Below, one piece after another: positions 38,105 through 64,000 of a stretch of DNA of 64,000 nucleotides; position 1 is the first letter of the stretch, and every line of letters begins with the position of its first letter. The stretch lies in assembly GCA_007922195.1 (NCBI GenBank), contig ML681967.1:10935300-10999299 (forward strand), read 5' to 3'. The stretch comes from Podocnemis expansa (taxonomy: Eukaryota; Chordata; Testudines; Podocnemididae). The notes below the pieces were generated by a model. That model saw nothing but the letters and a program-made list of their open reading frames with translations, was not told the DNA's origin and did not search any database. The translations under genes and the position numbers were made by a program.

Positions 38105-38729
38105 AGGACCCGAGGTTGAGGATGACACATACCACCCATAGGGGTGAGAGGGGAATTTTTTTTATATATATATTCTCTTACAACATGCATGGAAGGTGGG
38201 GGCAAAGTCACAGTTCGCCAAGGATGCCAAAAACTCTTAGGCTGGCTCTGCCTACAGCATGCATTCTAGAGCTCTGCACACTCGGATTAGAAGAGATCAA
38301 TATGATCATCTAGTGGGACATCAAGGTGTGGACAGATGACCAGGTGGCTGTTCTACAGACCTCCTGGATTGGCACCTGGGCTTAATATGAATCTAGCAAT
38401 CTAACACGAAAACAGGTAACTACTCTCATCTACAACATAGTAGAACAATTAACAGGATTTACAATGAAGGAAGAAGTAGTTGTTCCAGTGACCACCATTC
38501 AGGTGGAAAGAAGGAACTGAGGGGGATAGGGACAGGGGCACCTGATAAACCAGGGCATGTATGTGGGACTCCAGGGGGCACCCAAAGGGTAAGGTTAGGG
38601 TGCAAAAAGCTTTCCAGTGATCATATATGGAGGTGCGTGCACACCTAATTGGGAATGGATCTGAGCAATGACTTGAAGAATCATGGTTTAAAGCCTTTAA
38701 GGTAGAGAGACTTCACCAGCAAGTGTCTC
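38105..38729. other. 3' tail of the retrotransposon and spacer
   Basis: A T-rich/TA-repeat stretch at 38157-38175 follows the ORF and may be part of its 3'UTR. No further gene is seen. Confidence 0.45.
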
Positions 38730-39400
38730 ATGCTACAGAGGAAGGCAAAACCCACAGAGATCTTTTGCCACTCTGACCTGGGGGGAATATTCCTTCCTGA
38801 CTCTAAAGAAGGCAATCAGTTAAATCCTGAGTATGTGGACAAGACTCATCAGCCAGACACCCAAGAAAGAATTTTCTAATAACTAAGACCCCATTCCCAT
38901 CAATCATCCCAAGAATTTTCTACCACCAGAAGCCAAAGATCAGTCAGTGGCCAAAGTAGGCCATCTCATCACACCATCTCCTCCATAAATTTCTCTAGCT
39001 AAGTTTTGAAGCCAGCTAGGTTTTTTGCAGCCCATAGCTCCCCTTGGAAAGCCACTCCAGACCTTCACTCCTCTGATGGCTACAAACCTGCACCTAATTT
39101 CAATCCTAAACTTCGTGATGCAGTTTATATCCATTAGTTATTGTGTCCACATTTGCGTTGAACTCAAATAATTCCTCTCCCTCCCTGGTATTTATACATC
39201 TGAGGTATTTATACAGAGCAATCATCTCCCTCCACAACTGTCTTTTATTAGGCTAAACAAGCCCAGCTCATTAAGTCTCTCTCTTGAGGAAGGTTTCCAT
39301 TCCTCAGACCATCCTAGTAGCCCTTCTCTGTACATGTTCCAGTTTGAATTCATCTTTCTTACACATGCGAAAGCAGAACTGCACACACACTGCTCTTCGG
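38730..39400 (-). mobile_element. Old CR1/L3-like LINE fragment
   Basis: The reverse-strand order ccttggaaagccactccaga, gcagtttatatccatta, taggctaaacaagcccagct and ctagtagcccttctctgtac matches a CR1/L3-type 3' region. No open frame remains. Confidence 0.7.
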
Positions 39401-40314
39401 TGGCCCAAGTAACAGTGTGAACCAGCCATTGCCATCATTTCCCATCAGGACTTGCGAGTTTGATTATTTCCCTGTTCAAATGAAGTCGTCTGTGCCAGAT
39501 TCCTTCAACACCCATTGACTGGCATCAGTTTCAGAGCCAAAAGATTCAGCTGCCATGCAGCTGGACCACCCCTCCTCTGAACATGTGGAATAAGTCCCAC
39601 CAGAGAACTCCATGAATTGTTTCCATGGTCTGCCCCAGACAGCTGGCCCTACCTACCTATTGTGTCATCTCACTCTTCATACACTCCCTCCCCACCCCAG
39701 AGGAGGCATTTCCATTATAAGTTGAGAGGTCTGACCTTTCAGGAACTGGGAACGAAGCTCTTGAAGGATCATCGACTGACATTTGCTTCCCTTTGCAGGA
39801 TTGCTTGGGTCCAAGTCTGATGACCTCGAGGCATGGTATAACACTGAGCTGTTCGTGCAGGATTTTGCTTAAGAAAGGAATGGCTTTGTAGTTGAAGTCC
39901 TGGATTAGAACTCTAAAGCACTGGGTTCAAATGCCAGCTCCGCCACAGGTCCTTGAGTGACCGAGGGCAAGTAATTCCTGCTCTGTCGCCATGCCCCATC
40001 TGTAAAATGGGGAGACCCCACTCCTCTCTTTTGCAAAGCATGGAGATCTGCAGGTGAAAGCTGCTATATGAGAGGGTGCTTTTAGTATGCATGGGTGTTC
40101 ATTACAGGAATGGATTGGACAAGTCATGCAGATGCTGGTCGGTCCCCAGCGGGGCAAAACACCAGCTTTGGTGGCAGACATGGGTAGAGTCCCCATCATG
40201 ACACACAATACATTTCTGGCTGTCCAGCATCTTTCTCCCTTGGCCAGGCCTCTGGTGGAGATGCATCCCCTAGCTGGGATGCAGAGAGAGACACTGGGGG
40301 AAACATGGAATTGT
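39401..40314. other. Spacer downstream of CSK with a MIR-like SINE
   Basis: A MIR-like copy lies at about 39895-40075 on the plus strand (agcactgggttcaaatgcca, ccatctgtaaaatggggaga). Nothing else is recognised; the next gene downstream of CSK is not in view. Confidence 0.55.
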
Positions 40315-41278
40315 GTGTCCATATGGAATGGTTTTATTACAGTTTAATCTCACAGTTGGCAGCATTACATGAGAATAAAGCACTGGACAGGACTGGAAAA
40401 GGCCTCTGGACATGGCATGCGAACACTGCAACAAGTTAAAGCGAAACAATTCAACAATTGTCCTTGGTTTCTCAGTTATTTCACCCAGTCAGTTAGCTGG
40501 TTCAAGATTTTCCTTCCTTTTGTGTGGGTCGATTTGCTTCTTTCTTTCAATTTTTTTCCTTTGTTTTAGTTACATTAAAAAATAAGAGATTCGTACTTTA
40601 GTAAAACCCAGCGCTTGGCTGGTTCCTGTTTCCGTTTGAAATAATAATAATAATAATAAAAAAACAACCCCCAAACCAGAGAAAACAACTGAATCAGAAG
40701 TTTTTAAGCAATCAGAGGAATTGTGTGAGGAGCAGGACAAACCCCCAGTTACAGGGCTCCCCCATTTATCCTCCCCCCCCTTTGGCCAGCTCCCATATGC
40801 ATGCTGCATCAGTCATCCCCACCCTGTCCCCCTCTGTGAGCTGGAGAAGAGGAGACGTGATCCCAGGGAGAAATGGAGAGTGGCCATGAGAGAAACTGTA
40901 GGGAAGGATTGGCTGTCAGGGCAGGGAAGTGGAAGGTAACAACATGCTACTAAAATATTAGGATTCCCTTCCTGGTTTGGTTTCTGCAAGGACAAGGTGG
41001 CTGGGGCAGCCTTGATCATTCCATCTCACCGCACATCTCATCTCCGGCTGGCCCAGCTTACAGGCCCTGGTAGGCAGAGGAGGGGGAGGGTATACACAAG
41101 TCCTGCATGTCTCTCTAGTATAGTCCCACAGTGGAGCACCTGAGCAAGTCCAGGTCTTGGTCCAGCAGCTCACTCAGTCTTTCTCCGGTCCCCCGCCTGA
41201 GCCCTGCCCACCCCCTACATGTGCAAGAGCCAAGGGGGTGGGGAGGTGTGTCTTGGGGGAGCTCCCCCCAACCCCGGC
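40315..41278 (-). other. CSK: CSK 3'UTR (probable)
   Basis: This is a continuous stretch downstream of the CSK stop with no further reading frame of note. It ends near the first canonical AATAAA on the minus strand (40338-40333). The interior has a short (AAT)n tract at about 40639-40660. The end is inferred from the signal and not from transcript data. Confidence 0.65.
40333..40338 (-). terminator. CSK: Poly(A) signal of CSK (AATAAA)
   Basis: TTTATT on the plus strand reads AATAAA on the minus strand. It is the first canonical signal downstream of the CSK stop, about 940 nt away. Cleavage would fall near 40315-40322. Confidence 0.65.
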
Positions 41279-57208
<15,930 letters not shown>

Positions 57209-57223
<15 letters not shown>

Positions 57224-57286
57224 CGTCTCTGGAGGGTCTGGGGATTGAATCTCACAAGAGGGACACGTCACTTGGTACCATGAGAC
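57209..57286 (-). CDS. CSK: CSK start-codon exon with 63 nt of 5'UTR
   Basis: A pyrimidine-rich tract ending in CAG precedes the exon at 57287-57288. The exon carries 63 nt of 5'UTR (57286-57224), then ATG at 57223-57221 and five codons (MSGMQ) before the gtaatg donor at 57208. The ATG has A at -3. The acceptor shows that at least one further non-coding exon lies upstream. The 5'UTR holds a nine-codon upstream ORF, listed separately. Confidence 0.93.
57252..57281 (-). promoter_or_regulatory. Short upstream ORF in the CSK 5'UTR
   Basis: Five nucleotides into the 5'UTR exon there is an ATG (57281-57279) followed by nine codons in all and TGA at 57254-57252. It ends 28 nt before the CSK start codon and does not overlap it. 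It could damp translation if ribosomes use it. This is inference from position only. Confidence 0.5.
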
Positions 57287-60200
57287 CTGGAGAAGAGAAG
57301 GAGACATGATAGACTGAGAAAGACCACAATGAGACACACCACACACCCACCACCCCCCAAGGGCAGCTCCAGAGGCCCCCATCTGCTCCAGAAATGTCAA
57401 CCTTATTCCTAAACACACCAAGTGGGGCTGGAAAAATGTTGCCAGGCTTCCATCAGGCCAAAGCGAGGCAGGAGCCGAGTTCACAGCAAGGTTCTGCGGC
57501 AATGCCCTGGCAGAGAGAGCCAGGAAGGCCCTAGCGGTATCTACGTGCTCTGCCTAGGCAGGACCTTGTTTGTGCCAGGTACCCAGCAGGAGCTGATGAA
57601 TCCACCAAAGACCTAACCCTCCTGTTTTATTAGAAGGAAGGACCTTGCACAGTCTCCTGTCCCCCAGCCACTGCACACCTCTCCCCGCCGACTGCTGGGT
57701 GTACACACAGCCCCCCCGCACACACTCTGGCATTGTGATGATGGCTATTCTGCCCTCTTTCCGGGTTTTTCTCCCACACACACAGCTCTAGGACCCGTCT
57801 CTCTGCCTAAGAGCAGCAGCAGCAGAATGAAATGGACACATTTCTTGCCAGCTTCACCCAGGAAGGGGACAGCAGCTGTAAAACTGACCAGGCCAATCAA
57901 TTACTCTCTTACACCTAATGCTGGAAGGGCAGGGCCGTGTGGGGACAGACCCTGGCTGTAGCAAAGACCAGGAAGGGTTAGCCGCTACATAAGCCCTGCG
58001 TCAGCCCTGCCTCCCCTTTTCCCCCACATGCCAGGAAAGCACCTTGTTCACCACCAGGGAGCAGGTGAGGGGATTTTCCAAACAGTTCCTCCCCACTTCC
58101 AGCCACAAGACAGGGGGAGATAAGAACAGAAAAAAGTCAGCCCCTAGCACCAAGTTCTCTCCAACCCACCCCCGATCGTTGGGACGCTGCGACTACCCAA
58201 AGGCACCGACCGGGTGCGATTTGACAGAACAAACAGGAAGTGGTTGGGGTAGGCGGATGAGGCTGCTAAGCGCCATTCAGAAATGCTGAGGCCCAATCTG
58301 CACCCAAGTGAGCTAGGCCTCGTGAGCTCGCTGTGTGACAGACTGAGTCCCCCTCCAGCCTCCCAAGAGCACTTTCCCCCGGCTCTCTGGATCTAGGTCT
58401 CAGTCAGGCCAGAGGGGGATGCATCTTGTGAATATGGCCCCATCCACTCAGCTGCTTCAAGTCAGGAAAGGAGAAGTGGTTTCAGTCCCTCACCTCTAGG
58501 GTGCGAGGCACAGCTGAGAGCAGCATGGGTGGGGAGTGGGGGTGGACAGAGCTCAGCTCAGCATAACCTGCTTCCCATTCATTTCTTTGGCCAAGGAGAT
58601 GAACTGTGGTCCTGGTCTGGCAGGAAGGAAAGGCAGCAGCTGCTTCCTGAAATATTGCTCCACTGCACCAGAGCCTGATACTCCAATGATGGGCACCTTA
58701 CAAATGGCAATGGATGTCAAAGGAGTCGTGTGTTGGCAGGGCAGTGACAAACACCAGGGGAGCTGACCTACCGAACGGGACGTGTCCTCCTGTTTTCCAA
58801 GGATTTGCATGGGTGGAAAGGGGAGCAAAAGAAAGAGATGCAAGAAAAATGGCTTCATTTCAGAGCAGGGATTGTATCTGAGCTTGGGTAGCTATGGACC
58901 CACTTCACTGGTCAGACTGGAAGCCCAGGAATAAACACTAAGGTCTCAAGGAGCCCCCTAACAGATGGATTCCCCTATTACAAAGAGGGGCTCCTTCCAA
59001 AACCTGGGCAAAATAAAACGATCCAAGTACACCCAGACCCCTCTCTGGGAGAACACACTTTAGGACAATTCAAGAAGGGGAAGAACTTCCACTGCGAGGG
59101 ACCCCATTCCACTCTCTAGCTCATAAGAGGTTCAAAGGAACCACTTCATCAATATTAGGGCTAAGGGTATGACCACAATCCTCACCACTCTGCCTAGCAT
59201 AGGCCACGACATGGGCCTGGTCATTGTACTGAGCCTGTTGCTTCTATCAATCCAGTTCCCAGCTCACCTCTCTGTACTGCAGTGATCAGCTTGTGTCTAC
59301 ACTGCACTCAGCTCGAGCATCCATGCTCCACCATAAACCTGTGTCCCATCATCATGCTAATGAGTCTGTATCACACTACACAGGCCTTCTGACTCGGGTT
59401 TGCAGTTTGACCTGCCCCCACAGTGCAAAATGACAGGACCCAGAGCTGAGTCACAGGGTGGCTCAGGATTGGATGCGCCCCCCGATGGGTCTAAGACCAA
59501 GTACTCACCGGCCTGAGTCAGAACAATGTGCGTGTGGACAGTGTTGGGGTTCATACTCAAACCGGAGTCTGATCCCAGGTTTACAACACAAAGCAGACAA
59601 ACCCTTTATGTAATGAGGTCATGGTGATGGAAAGCTCCCATGGGGGAACTTTGTATGAACTGTTTCCAGGGCAGCACTCTGCCCACAGCTCCATCTCCTA
59701 CTTCCCGGCAGCAACAGGTGCCTGGGCTCTTCCAAAGAAAGGACGGGCAGGCACATGAACACACAAAGCTATAGTCATAAGGGGCTGCCATCCTCCATGT
59801 ATACAGCTATACTCTGCTGATCAGCATCAGCCAGCACTTCCATGGGTAAGCATCCTTCAAAGCAAAAGGCTGGCTAGTCTTTCCAAGGGAAGAGGCATGA
59901 AACTGGCTGGATTCCCCCCTAATTCATGGCTCTGGGAAAGTTAACACAGCAGGGTGCAGACAGAGCAGTGCTGTTCTTAGGACCTTTCTCCCCACCCCAG
60001 TTAGCCCCAAGGCATAGGGATTGTTGGTGTGTTCCTGAGGTGATGAGGCCGAGATCTCCATTACTTCAAGGGAGCAGGGGTGGCTGAAAGACCATCACTT
60101 CTGAAGCCTTGAAGCATCTTCCAGGCATCAAAACTATGCCCCACAGGTCCCACGAGGCAAGGACACACCAGCTCCATTGTTCTCAAGGGGAAACTGAGGC

Positions 60201-61599
60201 ACAGAGCAGGAGCCCTGCTCAAGTTTGGGCTGTGAGTCAGCAGCATTTGGGCCCTGAACTCCCAAGCTCCCAGTTCCTTACTGGAGCTGCTAGGTCCCAG
60301 CACTGCATGGACCATGCCACAGAGCTGGAACCAGTGCACAGCTCCTGACAGTGCAAATAAGGGAACTGAATGCAGCCATGCATGCACACAAGCCAAGGGG
60401 TCAGCTGACGCATGGCCCTGTGTAAGCCAGGGACACAGGGCCGTGCGTGAACATTTTTTGCATCCCTTGCTCCAGATGGGGCACCCAAAGCAGTAAGAGA
60501 TTGGCTAAGACTCATTGGCAGTTGGGAGACCTGGAACAGGGAGAGCTTACTTTAGAATGAAGGAATGAGACGGGGCTGGCAGATGGGGATGCGGGGGGTG
60601 TTGAGAGAACCAACTTAGACTCATGGCCTTTTGTTACCAGCCTATTCTGGTTTCCATTAGCAGACGATGTACCGTTCAACGCTATCACTCCCCAGTTCCC
60701 CAATTCACAGAACCACAGAGGAGGTGACACTCCCCTCTTCCCTTCACAGCCAGCTGTTCATACTGCAGCAGGGACTCACCAGCTGAGATCTGGGTCCCTG
60801 GTGCTAAGCCCTGTACAGACACAGGAAGAGACAGGTGGAAAGGGGAAGTGGCCTTCCCACACAGCTCAGTGGCAGGGCCCTGTTCTCCTGAGCAACAGAT
60901 CAGCATCCCATCCACTGGCCTGATGTAGGAAAAAACCCAGGTGTCCTGACTCTCAAATCCTATCTACTACCCCACTGGTGCTCTAGCCACCAGATCCCAC
61001 TTCCCTCACGATGCCAGGAATAGTTCCCAGATGCCTAGTCTTCCTGGCTTTAACCACTAGACAATGCTGCTGCCATGAAATGTCAAGTAGGTTGCCTGTG
61101 CATCCTCTCTCACCAGTGCTGTCTACCAGGGATGCATGTCTACCCTCCTGCCCAATTCACTGACCAGTGCTGCCATTCAGCTTTACAAGGAAAAAAGAGG
61201 ATTTCAGAGATATTTGTTTTGCAAATGCAACAACTGCTTTGGACTTGTCCCTGATCTATTCTTTGTTTTATGGCGCCACAATGTTGTTCCTGTTTATAGA
61301 TCAGCCCTAAGGTACTGCTCCCTTGGTGAGAAGTGCAATTCCACACACCTTGCATAGCAACATTGCCAAGGAGGTAGGGCTGGAGGGAGTCCACAAACAG
61401 CCAGCAAGGATGGGAAAAGGAAATAACAAGGACTTGAAACATAGGGTTTAGAAGAGACACAGTGTCCCTTATCTGTAGTGGTTAGATGCACATCCATTCC
61501 AACACCAAGTAAAAGAGATAGAAGAATGAGAATCCAGTAATCAGATATCAGCCTAGAAGCCCAAGTTTCAAGCCACTGCCATGCCACAGACTTCTTGAG

Positions 61600-61735
61600 G
61601 GATGCTGGCAAAAGCCTTCAGCTTCTCTGCTCCTCAAGTTCCCCATCTGTACAATGGGCCTGCTCCACATGGATGCTGTGAGGGCAAACACTTAATAGAT
61701 TGAGAGGCTCTCAGATAAATATTAAGATAGAGAGT
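61600..61735 (+). repeat. MIR-like SINE remnant
   Basis: It shows gttccccatctgtacaatggg, then gctgtgagggcaaacactta and gaggctctcagata, the usual 3' half of a MIR-type SINE. Confidence 0.55.
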
Positions 61736-63264
61736 GGATCCAGGCTTTCAAGTCTCTGAAAAAGATCATTCTCTGGTGCCTGTTCTCCATCCCCATAGGA
61801 AGCACAAAGCCAGGTGGAATTCAAGCTCAGTGTTCCAGGTTTCACAGTCACCACAATTTGGTATTTAAGCAAGCATGCGACGAGATGCTTTTCATGCCTT
61901 GCCGAGGGATCATCCTGTAAGAAAAATTTGGCTAATCCATCTTTCATTTATTAAAGCTTTTCTAAAACTCCAGAGATCACTTAATTTTTTAAACCCACAA
62001 CTGGCCACTGGAAAAGTTTACTTTCTTGAACACCCATGTGCTGATCAGACAACACTTTTAGTCCGATAGGTCACAATTATTAAGTGTATTTATCTGTACG
62101 ACAATAGCAACTTGAAGGCCCTCAGAGATCTAGATTTGATGGCTGAAAGATCATTGTACAAACATACCACAAGAGCCACTCTGTGCCCCAAAAATGTTGC
62201 AGGGAAACCAGACATCATAGACAAACAGTGGGGAAAAAAGCATAGTTCTCATTTTCCAGATAGGGAACTGAAGCAAAGACAGATGAAGATACTGAATTTT
62301 TAAAACCTGGACATCATTAAATTATTAAGCTTTGGCTACATGCTGGCAAGTGACCACAAAAATGCCATTTTGGGATTCTAAGGTTGTTTTCTCTCTAACC
62401 ACATAGCTCAGTTTCTTCCAAGTGCCAGCCCACCAACTCAACTTGGGACTCAAGTGTCACACTGTCACCTTTCAGGCTCATGCATCACCAGGGATCCAAA
62501 TTCTACAACTGGAATTTGGTGAACAATTTTGCAGGTGCAGCAACAAAACCCAGAATTCTGCAACAAAAAATAATTCTGCAGCCAGCATGGCTCCCTCTTC
62601 CATTGCTGTGCTGTTCTGTACTCATCACTAATGTCGTTCAGCACTGAAGTCAGCAGAGATGACTGTCTTACACAGAGAACAGGTCTGTGGAGTGAAAAAT
62701 AAAGTGGGATGATTCTACTTTAAAAAAAAAAATCACATCCTTCTGGCTGCCATCTTGCTTCATCAGCTCCTACTTTGAGTCCATTCTGCTTCTGGCAACC
62801 AGTATCTTCTGACCACTTAGTTAGAGATTGAAACTTAATATCATTTGAAAGATATGAATCCCACCTGCCTTCAGATGGTATAGAAACCCCCACTAGTTTC
62901 TAGCACAATCTGTTCCCTAGATAATGGCCACTTAATTGAACTGGTGGAGAGATAAGAGACAAGATAACCCAGAAAACATTTAAGATCTCACGATTCCAAG
63001 GGCTGCTGATGACTGCTCTGTACCACTGAAAAACTAAGAGTTCCAGATTTGTAATGCTTTTAATGTGGCACTTTTTTTCCAGCCAAGTGGGGCAGGACGG
63101 GGGGGGATTCACTAGTTAGCAGAGCCTGAAGTACCAGTGGTCCTTCAGCATAGCCATGCTCTTTGCTTTTCATAGCAAATTCCAGAAGTCAGAGTCCTAT
63201 GACTGCAAAAACAGCTCATAAACAACAAAAAACAAACTAAAAATAGAGTCTGCTTGGTCCCCAC

Positions 63265-63400
63265 AATGTCTGCAAAATGGGGATAAACCTGCCTCTCTCC
63301 CATCCTTTGGCTTGCCTATTTAGGCTGCAGGCTCACCAAGGCAAGGCCTGTCTCTCGCTAGGTGTGCACAGCGCTTAGTCTAGTTGGGGCCCCAAATTCG
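63265..63400 (+). repeat. MIR-like SINE remnant
   Basis: It shows gcaaaatggggataaacc followed by a tail with caaggcaaggcctgtctc and cagcgcttag, the same kind of tail as at 42090-42150. Confidence 0.5.
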
Positions 63401-64000
63401 GTCACTGCCTTTCCAAGCTACATTGATACAAGTCATCACCAATGACCCAAACCCTGCAGCACTCAGCCAGTGTGCAGAACCTGGAAGAGTGCAACTGCCC
63501 AGCTGGATGTCTCAGCTTGACACAACCAACAGGCAAAGACAAGCAGTGTAAGTGATGAACTGCCCATTAATTTTTTAAAATCTTTCTGTTTTAATCCTCT
63601 CAGGCGTTGCCACTGACAGAACTCATTAGGATTTTTTAGCTATGATTTTACACCTGACAGTGACACTTTATCAACATTTCCGAGCATTTTTGCTTTTAGT
63701 TCAGGCAACGCCAACAGCTCTGAACATCTCAGGCTAATGCCGAAGGGCCGGATCCACAGCTGGCATAAAAAGGGGAGCTACGCTGAGAATATGGCCTACA
63801 GGTTTTCACACCCTGGGTGCTAATTCATTTCCAAATTTTGGAGGCAGCCACTAGAGGATGCCGAAGAGGGTGGAAGGACTGATGGGGCTCCATCTGCCCA
63901 TGCTCCAGATGCGACTGTCTCCATCTAGCAATTTGCTAGTAGGATGGGAAGCAACTTCCATCGGGAACATGGACCCAAAGTACAGAGGAAGCAGCCTCAG

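Larger units (their letters stand above)
57287..64000 (-). other. CSK: Probable CSK intron 1 (upstream part)
   Basis: The region lies upstream of a splice acceptor at 57287, so it should be the intron between the non-coding first exon and the ATG exon. I see no coding exon and no strong CpG island; the most CpG-rich patch is near 58170-58240. MIR-like remnants lie near 60180-60245, 61600-61735 and 63265-63400. The first exon and promoter were not found. Confidence 0.6.

Noticed and set aside
1..41000. LMAN1L or CPLX3, the neighbours of CSK in mammals
   Set aside because: I looked for their signature peptides and found none; small exons could be missed by eye, so absence is not proven.

Overview
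The window looks like single-copy vertebrate nuclear DNA, most likely from a turtle or another non-avian reptile. Genes have long introns, and the spacer is packed with CR1 LINEs, hAT and Harbinger-like DNA transposons, Penelope-derived inverted repeats, a DIRS-like fragment, an R2-type retrotransposon tail and old MIR-like SINEs. Birds and mammals would not normally carry this mix. There are two assembly gaps, at 10151-10250 and 37219-37618. I see no bacterial genes, CRISPR array or rRNA.

The only host gene I can support is CSK (C-terminal Src kinase), on the minus strand. Its whole coding region is present: 12 coding exons between 57223 (ATG) and 41279 (stop). I joined them by hand. Every intron is GT-AG, all phases agree, and the product is 450 codons, the same length as mammalian CSK with no insertion or deletion. 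It has SH3, SH2 and kinase domains with every key residue in place. The start-codon exon carries 63 nt of 5'UTR behind a splice acceptor, so the promoter and non-coding first exon lie upstream, probably beyond 64000. The 3'UTR runs about 950 nt to a poly(A) signal at 40333-40338.

Layout: 1-32 kb is intergenic, with DNA transposons at 587, 1045, 9045, 10027, 12731, 14901, 15839, 23412 and 30243 and CR1 pieces at 2312, 4140 and 11350. From 32.4 to 39.4 kb is a retroelement cluster: Penelope half-repeat, DIRS-like gag fragment, a CR1 split by two later DNA transposons, an R2-type ORF beside a gap, and another CR1-like piece. From 40.3 to 57.3 kb is CSK. From 57.3 to 64 kb is probably CSK intron 1.

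The most interesting structure is in the CSK introns. A 2.4-kb hAT element with a decayed transposase lies 83 bp from a 74-nt exon. Inside it is a second hAT, and inside that a Penelope-type inverted repeat, each with its own exact target-site duplication. The same hAT holds a nine-unit, 44-bp minisatellite. The Penelope-type repeats recur at five places and keep recognisable hammerhead-ribozyme core elements, often on both arms of a long hairpin.
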